From positions 152,184 to 216,183 of the forward strand of contig NZ_JAAWWL010000002.1 in NCBI RefSeq assembly GCF_012272815.1: a stretch of 64,000 bases of DNA, in the 5' to 3' direction. The translations under genes were made by a program, and so were the position numbers. The notes beneath the pieces are model-generated. The model had not been told where the DNA came from, did no database searches, and saw nothing but the letters and a program-made list of their open reading frames with translations. Shown here one piece after another: positions 11,301 through 18,812 of the stretch (position 1 is its first letter; the number at the start of each line of letters is the position of its first letter). Source of the DNA: Croceivirga thetidis (lineage in GTDB: Bacteria; Bacteroidota; Bacteroidia; Flavobacteriales; Flavobacteriaceae).

Positions 11301-12051
11301 TGAGGTAATTACTGGTTTTAGATGCCATCCAGCGGGCTATCAACATATATCCGGTGTTAAGGCTGATTTGGCCACCTATGGTAAGGTGATTGGTGGTGGT
11401 TTATCTGTTGGTGCAATATTAGGTTCTAAGAAATTCATGGATGCCCTTGATGGAGGCTATTGGAAATTTGGAGATGATTCTTTCCCAGAAGTAGGAGTAA
11501 CTTATTTTGCAGGAACATTTGTGAGACATCCATTGGCCTTGGCGGCTGCCAAAGCTTCTTTATTGCATATGAAGGAAGAAGGACCTCAATTGCAAGAACG
11601 TCTCAATACAATGACCGAAGGCCTTGCCAAAGATTTAAATATTGCTTTCATAGAACGGAAACTTCCGATTGAAGTTTGCCATTTTAGTTCGTTATGGCGG
11701 ATGAAATTCAAAGAAGAGATTCCATATTCAGAATTACTTTTTGTGTTATTAAAGGAAAAAGGCATTCATATCATGGAAGGTTTCCCATGTTTCTTGACAG
11801 AAGCGTATACCGAAGCAGATGTGAAAATGCTCTACTATACTATTATCGAAGGTGTTGATGAAATGGTAGCAGCAGGTATATTTCATCCCGATGGGGAATT
11901 GATTCAGTGCACTGAAGAACCAGTATTGACAGAAGAACTAAACAAACCACCAGTACCTAATGCCACCCTAAGGATGGATGAGTATGGAAATCCTGCTTGG
12001 TTTGTCGCGAAGGATGGTGAAAACGGTGAGTATGTAAAAATTGCACTATGA
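5353..12051 (+). CDS. hybrid NRPS-PKS megasynthase: A-PCP-KS-AT-ACP-aminotransferase
   Basis: This 2232-residue cytosolic assembly-line enzyme has six domains in order. Adenylation: residues about 35-525, A3 YTSGSTGKPKG near 183, NMYGPTE near 318, A10 TPSGKIDRK near 513. Carrier: GGTSL with the phosphopantetheine Ser near 572. Ketosynthase: about 632-1050, C802, H938, H977. Acyltransferase: about 1155-1430, GHSIG with S1248; the HAFH motif at 1344 predicts malonyl-CoA. Second carrier: LGLDSL with S1575. Class III PLP aminotransferase: about 1765-2210, K2011 in TYGKVIGGG. A Gln/Pro/Thr-rich linker (about 1640-1750) precedes the aminotransferase. No ketoreductase, dehydratase or condensation domain is present. 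From family knowledge, domain 1 loads an amino acid, the PKS part adds a malonyl C2 unit, and the aminotransferase converts the beta-ketone to an amine, as in iturin- and mycosubtilin-type synthases. The ATG at 5353 is chosen; an in-frame ATG at 5380 is possible. The 3' end overlaps the next gene by ATGA. Confidence 0.93.
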   Translation: MYKTSHPDPMSSFHKKIVDQYQTVNSNFKSYPNRTLHDAVSEVAKSFPKNIALEDSFGRLTYQEFDDLTNRLANCLRDKGIGPNDLIAVSIPRSTNVLVTYFALMKCGAAFVPLDAANPKVRLSFMLEDSEAKFLITTKERSVVFQTKSTKLYLEEILDSIGESSSNPPEVKVDVGALVYMIYTSGSTGKPKGVPISHKNLVNILRSMVEAPGIQPEDKALALNIFSFDMCGVELFAPLLAGATVYMADDATVADNKKLLEVIKNQGISFMQATPTRWQLILDNGWNEKLSLTAITGGEPITKKLADTLCERCGAVWNMYGPTETTIWSSGKKLSIDDEIITVGNSIANTLIYITNPENGDLMPEGEIGEIVIAGHGTARGYWNRPELTKEKFVKNTFEPEKGAVLYKTGDLGKLLSNGEIQCLGRIDQQIKLRGHRIELGEIEAVLDKFPGVKKSIVVLNNTLTTEPQLVAYLEHDMPTEETSQFREAVRKALPTYMVPSFYVRVNEFLKTPSGKIDRKLLPEPKFERPEYLEPLIKPTNKIEKQVLGIWLQVLPLPEIGIDDNFFELGGTSLMAQKTVLKIRDVLQHEVPVTKLFQYPTIRDLSRFISGGNTEESKSYFNSQEERIASHDVAIIGMAGRFPGAENIDELWDILKNGKETITFFSEAELDKSIPEQLRKDPMYVAARGVVPSAKEFDAAFFGLNPTLAKAMDPQQRLFLEIAWEVLEETGHLPKHYDGTVGVYAGVGTNTYYRNNVLPNTDLLEKVGYLQANTVNEKDYIATRTAYHLNLNGPAVSVHSACSTSLLAVSEATQAIRNGQCDVALAGASSVTAPINSGHLYQEGSMLSSDGHCRTFDAEGKGTMFSDGACVVLLKNLESAIADGDYIYAVVKGVGVNNDGARKGSFLAPSAEFQADAIKRALTDANVSPSTISYIEAHGTATPVGDPIEMEGLKMAFGPQSEKGYCRIGSIKSNMGHLTSAAGAAGLIKAVLAMKHKQLPPSLGFKVPNPLIDFENSPFKVNDSLTEWQSDEPLRAGISSLGVGGTNVHVVIESYENQDAVPTTGRPFELLPWSAKSKASLESYGERLSDYFERNSNISVSDVSASLLRTRENFRHRKFAVVSNADDFKNALENNETNKVKSNSIQTVPDEMVFLFPGQGAQYLEMGKSLYDTEAVYKDAIDQCAKLLVEEIDCDIRSIIFADKSDKKAEAKLKDTRYTQPALFVTEYALAKLWMSWGVQPTKLCGHSIGEFVAAHLSGVFELKDALHLISERGRMVSELPGGSMLSVRVSHEKLNELLPDTLDVAAVNSERLCVASGADEDIKAFAQVLEAQEIPNTLLFTSHAFHSRMMDPVLAAFKKEVEHIELKEPTIPIISTVTGKKLSSEEATSSDYWCDHLRATVNFAAAAATLLEAETSVLLEVGPGNTLITLARQSKKGRTATTLQSLPRPNGKLEDHQVLLMALGSLWANGIEPNWDSYFKGQTRLKLRLPSYAFDKKPCWTDPVETQIIQKPIQTNSANPLSNGNLTTTPKSKPKQMRETTILENIADLIVDASGIEIEASDKALSFVELGLDSLILTQFALTLKREFKQPITFRQLNEDLNTPKALAKHLDTVLPADVMAQEQDNIIPPVYNPLQTNIPQMNMPAGDQNTALNLIGQQLQLLGQQLAVLQGNASTTSYGTPQNTSVQPAAQIIQPKTSETKADELTKEERKQHEKPFGASPKIEKQTKEVGASQRAFLDDLITRYTKKTKTSKQNTQDNRAHMSDPRVVSGFKPLTKELVYPLVIKKSSGNRMWDLDNNEYLDALNGFGSCLFGHQPDFIKEALKKQIDLGFEVGPQHPLAGEVSQLLCDFTGHERAALCNTGSEAVLGAMRIARTITARSLIVAFTGSYHGINDEGLVRGSKRLKTFPAAAGIMPEAVQNMLVLDYGTEESLRIIKERADELAAVLVEPVQSRRPEFQPVEFLKKVREVTQKSGTALIFDEVITGFRCHPAGYQHISGVKADLATYGKVIGGGLSVGAILGSKKFMDALDGGYWKFGDDSFPEVGVTYFAGTFVRHPLALAAAKASLLHMKEEGPQLQERLNTMTEGLAKDLNIAFIERKLPIEVCHFSSLWRMKFKEEIPYSELLFVLLKEKGIHIMEGFPCFLTEAYTEADVKMLYYTIIEGVDEMVAAGIFHPDGELIQCTEEPVLTEELNKPPVPNATLRMDEYGNPAWFVAKDGENGEYVKIAL

Positions 12052-15000
12052 AATCCACTGAAAAGCAAAATGGGCAAACGGGTAAGGATAAAGAGGTGCG
12101 CTACATGAATCCAAAAGGGAGACAACTTGTTCGTGTTATACCGATTACCCAAGAACAACAAGAGATTTGGACCGCTTGTCAATTAGGTGGCGAAGGTGGC
12201 AATAAGGCATATAATGAATCCATCTCACTTATTTTTTCAGGCCGGGTCAATCAAATAAACCTGCAAAAGGCTTTACGTGAACTTATTCAAAGACATGAAT
12301 CTTTACGTTCCGTTTTTAGTGCCGATGGCAGGTTTATGTGTGTCTTAAAAGAAAATGACTTTGATTATGAGTTCCTTGATTTTGAAAAATTACAGGCTTC
12401 TGAACAAATAGAAAAGACGCAACAGTATCTAAAACATCATGTAAATCATGTATTTGATTTAATGAAAGGCCCCCTTTTAAAAATGGGGCTATTAAAACTT
12501 TCTGACAATAAGTTTCAATTGGTCATAACAGCACACCATATTGTTTGTGACGGTTGGTCTGTTGGTGTTATGTTACGCGAATTAGGAGAATTGTATTCCG
12601 CTCGGCAAGAAGAACGATTACCGAGCCTGGAAAAACCTGAAAGTTTTGCGTCATTCTCCGATGAACAACAAAAACTAATGGCGAGACCAGAATACCAGGA
12701 AATTGAAAAGTACTGGTTGAATTTGTATAAAAACGATATTCCCGAACTGGATTTGCCGATTGATTTTTCAAGACCTGCCCAGCGAACAACAAAGGGTCAA
12801 CGAATGGACTTCGTAATGGAGGAATCGTTGGCAACTTCCTTGAAACAACTTGGTACAACATTGGGGTGCAGCTTTGTTACCACACTATTGGCAGTTTTTG
12901 AGTTGTATTTATATCAAATGACCGGCCAAGACAAATTGGTGGTTGGACTCCCAGCAGCAGGACAATCTAACAGTGGAAAAAATGAACTTGTAGGCCATTG
13001 TGTCAATTTATTGCCACTACGTTCTGAAATTGATGGGCAACTTTCTTTTTCGGCCTATTTGAAAAAGAGGCGAGGTGAACTCTTTGATGCCTATGAGCAT
13101 CAACAATTAAGCTTTGGTCATCTCCTTAAAAAATTAGGTATTTCAAGAGACCCATCCAGAATACCTCTGGTCCCCGTGATTTTTAATATTGAATTGGGAA
13201 TGGATGATGGTGTAAATTTCTCTGGATTGGATTTTGAACTCAAAAGTAATCCAAGGGATTTTGAAACCTTTGAACTCTTTTTAAATATCTGGGGTTCTGA
13301 AAAGGAATTAATCTTCGAATGGTCGTATCTAACAGAGTTATTTCGTGCGGAGACGATTCGCAAAATGATGGGCAGCCTTGAACAACTGGTTCGAACTTTG
13401 GTTGCAAATCCTGAAATCAAAATACATACACTTAATGGTAAACCAAATTTAGATGACTATCGATTTCTAAATGATACCAATACAGAAGTTCCATCATTTG
13501 CAGTTCATGAACTTTTGGAACAGCGAGTTCTTGAATTCGCAGACAAAACAGCAATTGGGTTCAATGGTGAAGAATTGACCTATGCGGTTTTAAATAGAAA
13601 AGCGAATCAACTGGCCAATTACTTAGTTTCTGAAGGGGTAAAGCCAGGGGATTTTGTTGGACTTTGCGTTTCTCGATCTAATGAAATGTTGATTGCCTTG
13701 CTTGCAATTTTAAAAAGCGGTGCTGCTTATTTACCCATGGACCCTTCATACCCAAAAGACCGGTTGGCCTTAATGCTGGATGATTCTGGTACTCAATTCT
13801 TGATTGGAAATGATTCTAAGCAACATGCGGGCTTCTCAGGAACCTTTATTGATTTGGAAAAGTCGATTAAGGAAACCGAAAATTTAAGTTCCGCTCTGCC
13901 CAATGTAAAAATAGAACTGGATAGTCCGGCATATTTACTATATACTTCGGGATCCACTGGAAGGCCAAAAGGCGTACCTGTTTCCCATCGAAGTTTGGTC
14001 AATTTATTAATCAGCATAGGGCAAGAGCCAGGTCTTGACCAAAACGATAGACTATTGGCTATAACCACGATTTCTTTTGATATCGCCAATGTAGAGCTTC
14101 TATTGCCATTAATCAAAGGTGCAACCATTGTTATAGCAGATGAAGAAACAGTTTTGGATTCTCGAATTCTACTTCAAAAACTGAAGGACGAAAATATCTC
14201 GATTTTACAGGCTACCCCTACAACTTGGCAAATGCTACTGGATGCAAAATGGCAAGAACCATTGGGCATAAAGGCGTTTTGTGGTGGTGAAGCATTGAGC
14301 AAGCAGTTAGCACTAAGATTATTGGATCGTTGTGATGAATTATGGAATATGTACGGACCGACCGAAACATGTATTTATTCCATCATAAAAAGAATAGAAA
14401 GGGAAGATGATGTTATTGCAATAGGTAAGCCAATAACTAATACAAAAGTTTATCTTTTAGATGAAACGAATAACCCGGTTCAAAAGGGAACAAAAGGTGA
14501 AATCGCAATTGCAGGTCAAGGTGTTGCTACAGGCTATTGGAATAGGCCCGAATTGACTTCAGAGAAGTTCATTTCCATTAAAATAGACAACAAGCTAACA
14601 AGACTTTATAAAACGGGAGATTTAGGCCTTTTGACCAATAATGAGGAAATACAATGTCTCGGCCGTATTGACAATCAAGTTAAAATTCGGGGCAGGAGAA
14701 TTGAACTTGGCGAAATTGAACAGGCCATTCTAGTATTTGAAGAAATTAAGTCTGCGGTTGTACTAGCCGAAAATGGAATTTTGAAAGCTTATTTAATTCC
14801 TTCTCAAAAACGATTGGTTCCGAATGATTTGATTTCAAGTCTTCGTCAAGCTTTGAATAAGGTATTACCAAAGTTTATGATTCCACAGGAATTTCATTTT
14901 CTAGAATCATTTCCAACAACACCAAGTGGAAAAATTGATCGAAAGGCCATTTCTGTAGAGTCAATTAATCCAACTTTAAAGGTTAAGACAGAACCCTTAA

Positions 15001-16058
15001 CCCCAACGCAAGAAATGGTTGCAAAGATTTGGTCAAAAGCGCTATTTAACGACGATTTCGGTATTCATGATGACTTTTTTGAAATCGGAGGTCACTCTTT
15101 GGTAGCCATTCAAGTAATGACAAAACTTGAACAAGAAACAGGTCGTAAGCTTTCTTTGAATATGTTGATGGAATATTCAACAATAGAAAAACTATCGAAT
15201 TTTTTAGATCATAAGGATGAAGGTATTTCTCAAAACGAGGGATTGGTTGCACTGCATGGTCATGGAACTAAAAACCCAATTTATTTGGTACATGGGGTCG
15301 GACTTAATGTTCGAAAATTCAACAGCTTCATAGAAAAATTTGATAAAGACCAACCAATTTTTGGTTTGCAAGGTTTAGGCCTGCATGGTAAAGACGAATC
15401 TGAATATTCCGTAGAAGAAATTGCCGCACATTACATTGATATTTTAATCAAGAATAATCCAACAGGACCGTATGCCTTATTAGGCCATTCTTTTGGTGGA
15501 GTTATCATATATGAAATGGCAATACAGTTAAGCGGTATGGGCAAGAAAATTACAACGCTGGCGATGTTGGATAGTTATGTACACCCAAGTATGTATTACT
15601 CCAGTCCATTTAAAAAGAAGTTGGCCAATTTGTCCTATCAAGCTGGCAAAAAACTTTCTGTTATTTTGGAAATCACTAAAGGTTGGAGTGAATTTAAATC
15701 GTATCTAAAACGTAAACGAGAGTATGTTATAGAACAGTCTTTTATTGGTAGGAAAAATAGAACCGAAGAGGAACAAGCAGAGTTTGAACGAATCATGCAA
15801 CTGGATGAAATGAACGAACAAATAATTGACCGTTATCAATTAAAGCCAACCGACTTTAAAATAGACTTGTTCAAAGCACAAGATAAAATGTTCTACATGC
15901 ATGACCCTATGTATATGGGATGGGACCGCTTATCAAAGGAAAGAGTGAGTGTTTTCAATGTGCCTGGCACCCATTTAAACATGTTCAAACCACCATATGA
16001 TAAAATTTCTGCCAGTCTAATTCAAGAAGTTATTGACATGAGGGTAAAGGAAGTTTAG
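12048..16058 (+). CDS. NRPS termination module: C-A-PCP-TE
   Basis: The ATG overlaps the previous stop by 4 bases, so translation is probably coupled. Domains of the 1336-residue protein: condensation (about 30-465) with an intact HHxxxDG motif, H163 H164 D168 G169; adenylation (about 485-965) with YTSGSTGRPKG near 632, NMYGPTETC near 767 and TPSGKIDRK near 959; carrier (about 985-1055) with GGHSL, S1017; and a type I thioesterase (about 1085-1335) with triad S1148 (GHSFGG), D1175 and H1309 (PGTH). It should accept the aminated chain from the upstream synthase, join it to a second amino acid, and release the product by hydrolysis or cyclisation. All catalytic motifs appear intact. The A-domain pocket read by eye (D-I-V-Q-F-G-M-I-Y-K) is similar to that of the first protein. 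Confidence 0.93.
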   Translation: MKSTEKQNGQTGKDKEVRYMNPKGRQLVRVIPITQEQQEIWTACQLGGEGGNKAYNESISLIFSGRVNQINLQKALRELIQRHESLRSVFSADGRFMCVLKENDFDYEFLDFEKLQASEQIEKTQQYLKHHVNHVFDLMKGPLLKMGLLKLSDNKFQLVITAHHIVCDGWSVGVMLRELGELYSARQEERLPSLEKPESFASFSDEQQKLMARPEYQEIEKYWLNLYKNDIPELDLPIDFSRPAQRTTKGQRMDFVMEESLATSLKQLGTTLGCSFVTTLLAVFELYLYQMTGQDKLVVGLPAAGQSNSGKNELVGHCVNLLPLRSEIDGQLSFSAYLKKRRGELFDAYEHQQLSFGHLLKKLGISRDPSRIPLVPVIFNIELGMDDGVNFSGLDFELKSNPRDFETFELFLNIWGSEKELIFEWSYLTELFRAETIRKMMGSLEQLVRTLVANPEIKIHTLNGKPNLDDYRFLNDTNTEVPSFAVHELLEQRVLEFADKTAIGFNGEELTYAVLNRKANQLANYLVSEGVKPGDFVGLCVSRSNEMLIALLAILKSGAAYLPMDPSYPKDRLALMLDDSGTQFLIGNDSKQHAGFSGTFIDLEKSIKETENLSSALPNVKIELDSPAYLLYTSGSTGRPKGVPVSHRSLVNLLISIGQEPGLDQNDRLLAITTISFDIANVELLLPLIKGATIVIADEETVLDSRILLQKLKDENISILQATPTTWQMLLDAKWQEPLGIKAFCGGEALSKQLALRLLDRCDELWNMYGPTETCIYSIIKRIEREDDVIAIGKPITNTKVYLLDETNNPVQKGTKGEIAIAGQGVATGYWNRPELTSEKFISIKIDNKLTRLYKTGDLGLLTNNEEIQCLGRIDNQVKIRGRRIELGEIEQAILVFEEIKSAVVLAENGILKAYLIPSQKRLVPNDLISSLRQALNKVLPKFMIPQEFHFLESFPTTPSGKIDRKAISVESINPTLKVKTEPLTPTQEMVAKIWSKALFNDDFGIHDDFFEIGGHSLVAIQVMTKLEQETGRKLSLNMLMEYSTIEKLSNFLDHKDEGISQNEGLVALHGHGTKNPIYLVHGVGLNVRKFNSFIEKFDKDQPIFGLQGLGLHGKDESEYSVEEIAAHYIDILIKNNPTGPYALLGHSFGGVIIYEMAIQLSGMGKKITTLAMLDSYVHPSMYYSSPFKKKLANLSYQAGKKLSVILEITKGWSEFKSYLKRKREYVIEQSFIGRKNRTEEEQAEFERIMQLDEMNEQIIDRYQLKPTDFKIDLFKAQDKMFYMHDPMYMGWDRLSKERVSVFNVPGTHLNMFKPPYDKISASLIQEVIDMRVKEV

Positions 16059-16073
16059 CTTACACTATTTCCT

Positions 16074-16730
16074 TCAAGCAGTTATTAATTTGTTCATCGC
16101 TACAGCTTGTACTTCCGTTGTGCCTGCTAACTTTGAGGTAGTTGCCAAATGACAGCTGTACTCCGAGTGTAAGGGAATCTTTGATAAATAAAAAGATTTT
16201 CCTTCAAGAATAGTTTTGCCATTCCTGATTTCGAATGACTTTAACGGAGTATTTAATCCTTTGCCGTGGGCCTTTAATACAGCTTCTTTTTCCGTCCAAT
16301 AATCAAAAAAAGCTTGTTTTGGGTTTTCGGAATTATGAACAGTTTCCCATTCATTCGATGTCATCTGCCCATGAAAATCTGCAATCTCAATTTCTTTAAT
16401 AAGTTCTACATCAATGCCAAGCTCTATCGTTTTTGAAATGGCACAAACAACTATACTACTAGAATGGGAAATATTAAAGTTAAGTTCATTCGATTCTAGA
16501 AATGGTTTTTCGTATTTATCGAGAGTTACCTGATGTTGTTTAAAGTCTATTTTGAGTAGTTCACATCCTTTAGCTAAGAGTAAACGGCCTATGATTGAGG
16601 CTTGACTATCTTGCCATCTTTTGTAGCGATTGATGCGATTAACGAATTCCTTGGGAAAATTACTGGATAATTTTTGTGTCAAGGGATTTTGGAATTCTTG
16701 GTCTAAAAAAGTATACAACACTATCATCAT
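16074..16730 (-). CDS. Sfp-type 4'-phosphopantetheinyl transferase
   Basis: The longest frame begins with TTG at 16766; ATGs at 16730 and 16727 begin the recognisable protein (MMIVLYTFL), giving about 218 residues, normal for the family. The Mg-binding GIDVELI motif and the WTEKEAVLKAHGKGL motif identify the Sfp/AcpT superfamily, which transfers 4'-phosphopantetheine from CoA to the Ser of carrier domains. It is convergent with the NRPS, with 15 bases between the stops, and is the obvious candidate to activate the three carrier domains at S572, S1575 and S1017 of the neighbouring proteins. That link is inferred from position. It could also serve fatty-acid ACP. Confidence 0.9.
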   Translation of the reverse strand: MMIVLYTFLDQEFQNPLTQKLSSNFPKEFVNRINRYKRWQDSQASIIGRLLLAKGCELLKIDFKQHQVTLDKYEKPFLESNELNFNISHSSSIVVCAISKTIELGIDVELIKEIEIADFHGQMTSNEWETVHNSENPKQAFFDYWTEKEAVLKAHGKGLNTPLKSFEIRNGKTILEGKSFYLSKIPLHSEYSCHLATTSKLAGTTEVQAVAMNKLITA

Positions 16731-16856
16731 CTGTGGCAAAGTATTATTCTTATGGTTCTTACACAAACACTGACAGGTGATTTATGATTTGCTGTTATCT
16801 TTTGGTTAATGCCAATTGGCTCCATTTAATTTTTCCGTTCTTAGCTAAAAAAAAGC

Positions 16857-17378
16857 ATGACGATTTTCGTTGATATGGATGAGGTACTCGCTGATACCTA
16901 CCAAGCACATATAGATATTTATAACTCCGAATTTGGAACCAGTTTTACGAAGAAAGACGCAGATGGCAAGGATTTTTGGAAATGTGTTCCTGTTGAAAAC
17001 CAACAAAGTGTAAAAGACCATGCTTGGCAGAAAGACTTTTTTAAGAACTTAAAGGTTATGGAAAATAGTCAAGAAATATTGAAGGAGTTATCAGCCCAAA
17101 ACGAAGTATATATTGCCTCTGCAGCAATGCAGTTTCCCAATTCATTAAAAGAGAAATCAGATTGGTTGGACGAACATTTTCCGTTCATTGATTGGCGATA
17201 TCGTATCTTATGCGGTCATAAACATATTTTGAAGGGAGATGTTCTGATTGATGATAGACCTTTTCATTTAGAGAGGTTTACAGGTCGTTCAATAATCTTC
17301 ACTTCACCTCATAACGTAAATACCAAAGAATTTGAAAGGGCCTCTACTTGGTTGGAAATTGCTGAAAAATTGCTTTAA
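16857..17378 (+). CDS. 5'(3')-deoxyribonucleotidase (NT5C family)
   Basis: The 173-residue protein opens with the HAD-type catalytic motif VDMDEVLAD (nucleophile D6, acid D8), followed by a helical cap with WQKDFFKNL. The C-terminal acidic motif is IDDRPFHLERF. This is the layout of the NT5C family, which removes the 5' or 3' phosphate from (mostly pyrimidine) deoxyribonucleoside monophosphates in the cytosol. Length is normal. It begins a plus-strand run of four genes; the next gene starts 1 base after its stop, so they are probably co-transcribed despite unrelated roles. No -7 promoter box was found upstream. Confidence 0.85.
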   Translation: MTIFVDMDEVLADTYQAHIDIYNSEFGTSFTKKDADGKDFWKCVPVENQQSVKDHAWQKDFFKNLKVMENSQEILKELSAQNEVYIASAAMQFPNSLKEKSDWLDEHFPFIDWRYRILCGHKHILKGDVLIDDRPFHLERFTGRSIIFTSPHNVNTKEFERASTWLEIAEKLL

Positions 17379-17379
17379 A

Positions 17380-18096
17380 ATGCGATTTCAATATGTTTTG
17401 GTTTTCTTTTTTTATTTCGCTTTTGTCGGTTGCTCACAAAAAAGTAAAGTTATTGTAGGTAGCGAAACCACATTCACGAAAGAAACTCTAAGTTACTATT
17501 TGTATTACCCCAAAGACTACGAAGTATCAAACCACGAATCATTTGGTTTACTACTCTTTTTACATGGCGGAGGGGAATCAGGTCAAAATCTTGAAGAATT
17601 AAAGAAAAATGGACCTCCCAAAATGATGGTTGATGGTTATCCCTTCCCTTTCTTAGTTTTAGCTCCACAAAATCCACATAAAAGAAAATGGTGGAATGTA
17701 CATGCGGTAAAACAACTTTTGGATAAAATAATCAAAGAAAATAATGTTGATCCCAATCGTATTTATCTCACAGGCTTGAGTCGAGGCGGTAGTGCTGCAT
17801 GGGAGATGGCAGTTCAGTACCCAGAGACTTTTGCCGCGCTTGCCGTTGTTTGCGGTATGGCACCAACCCCTTACGCAGATTGGTTGGACAAGAAAATGCC
17901 GATATGGGTGTTTCACGGTGTAGAGGATAATGTAATTCCTGTTCAAGAATCAGATTTAATGGTTAAAAAATTAAAAAAGCTGGGTTACAGTGTAAAGTAT
18001 GATAGGTACCAAGGGATAGGTCATGATTCATGGACCAAAGCCTATCAAACTCCAGAACTTTACGATTGGATGTTTCAACAAAATCGGGCACAATGA
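17380..18096 (+). CDS. lipoprotein alpha/beta-hydrolase (esterase/PHB depolymerase-like)
   Basis: The start is set at ATG 17380, which gives the lipoprotein signal MRFQYVLVFFFYFAFVGC. The longer frame (from 17332) would read through the previous gene. The mature protein is an alpha/beta-hydrolase: an FLHGGGESG oxyanion-type motif, nucleophile elbow GLSRGGS, Asp in HGVEDNVIP and His in GIGHDSW. It resembles phospholipase/carboxylesterase and poly(3-hydroxybutyrate)-depolymerase-like proteins, which act on ester bonds outside the cytoplasm. The exact substrate is unknown. Its stop overlaps the next start by ATGA. Confidence 0.8.
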   Translation: MRFQYVLVFFFYFAFVGCSQKSKVIVGSETTFTKETLSYYLYYPKDYEVSNHESFGLLLFLHGGGESGQNLEELKKNGPPKMMVDGYPFPFLVLAPQNPHKRKWWNVHAVKQLLDKIIKENNVDPNRIYLTGLSRGGSAAWEMAVQYPETFAALAVVCGMAPTPYADWLDKKMPIWVFHGVEDNVIPVQESDLMVKKLKKLGYSVKYDRYQGIGHDSWTKAYQTPELYDWMFQQNRAQ

Positions 18097-18812
18097 AACT
18101 ACTCTGTACTTTTTTAGTTATTGGACTGTTATTTTCCTGTAAAGGCAAAGATTCAGATCTAAAACCAATACAAAACCAATTGGAGGAGGTGGAAAATGAA
18201 GGCATGGAAGTACCAATTAAGACCTCTACTTCAACGAAAGAATTGATACCATTGGAAAATTTGTCAGATACTACTTTTGTGCGATTGGCTGACTATAGCG
18301 ATGATTTTGCTTATGAACTTCGCTATGCTTCAAAAAATAATTTTTTGAAAGCCCAAGTATATGATTGTGCAGAATGTTACACTAGGGTAAAAACTGCAAA
18401 AGCATTGCTCAAAGCAAATGAGGATTTTAAAAAGTTAAGTTATCGAATAAAATTCTTTGATTGCTATAGACCAAATTTTGTGCAATTCAAAATGTGGGAG
18501 ATAATGCCTAATCCGCAGTATGTGGCCAATCCAGTCAAAGGATCTATTCATAACAAAGGAGGAGCGGTTGACATCACCTTAGTTACATTTGGCGGTGAAG
18601 AATTAAATATGGGAACGGATTTTGATTTTTTTGGAAAGGAAGCGCACCATGACAATATGGATATGCCTGAATTGGTTTTGGAAAATCGAAAATTGCTAAA
18701 AGAAACAATGGAAAAACATGGTTTTTGGAGTATAAGGACCGAGTGGTGGCATTATAACCTTCGGGGTAGTTCAAAAGACAAAGTTGCCAATTTTAAATGG
18801 GATTGTAAATGA
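18093..18812 (+). CDS. VanX/DdpX-like D-Ala-D-Ala dipeptidase, lipoprotein
   Basis: The ATG at 18093 overlaps the previous stop and gives the lipoprotein signal MKLLCTFLVIGLLFSC. The catalytic domain has the M15D hallmarks: DCYRPNF with the conserved Arg, zinc ligands in SIHNKGGAVDITL (SxHxxGxAxD) and EWWHYN near the C-terminus (catalytic Glu and third zinc ligand). Such enzymes cleave D-Ala-D-Ala dipeptides released during peptidoglycan turnover; a lipid anchor places this one in the periplasm. There is no vancomycin-resistance context (no VanH or VanA nearby), so dipeptide scavenging is more likely than resistance. Its stop overlaps the next gene by 4 bases. Confidence 0.87.
   Translation: MKLLCTFLVIGLLFSCKGKDSDLKPIQNQLEEVENEGMEVPIKTSTSTKELIPLENLSDTTFVRLADYSDDFAYELRYASKNNFLKAQVYDCAECYTRVKTAKALLKANEDFKKLSYRIKFFDCYRPNFVQFKMWEIMPNPQYVANPVKGSIHNKGGAVDITLVTFGGEELNMGTDFDFFGKEAHHDNMDMPELVLENRKLLKETMEKHGFWSIRTEWWHYNLRGSSKDKVANFKWDCK

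Noticed and set aside
5353..12051. Iturin-like lipopeptide synthase
   Set aside because: The first domain has amino-acid A-domain motifs, not a fatty-acyl ligase, and the second protein has only one NRPS module.
17332..17379. Longer start for the esterase, within the nucleotidase
   Set aside because: It would place a non-signal lead before the lipoprotein signal; ATG 17380 gives a clean signal.
18093..18812. Vancomycin-resistance gene cluster
   Set aside because: VanX-like motifs are present, but there is no VanH or VanA neighbour and the protein is a lipoprotein; cell-wall recycling fits better.
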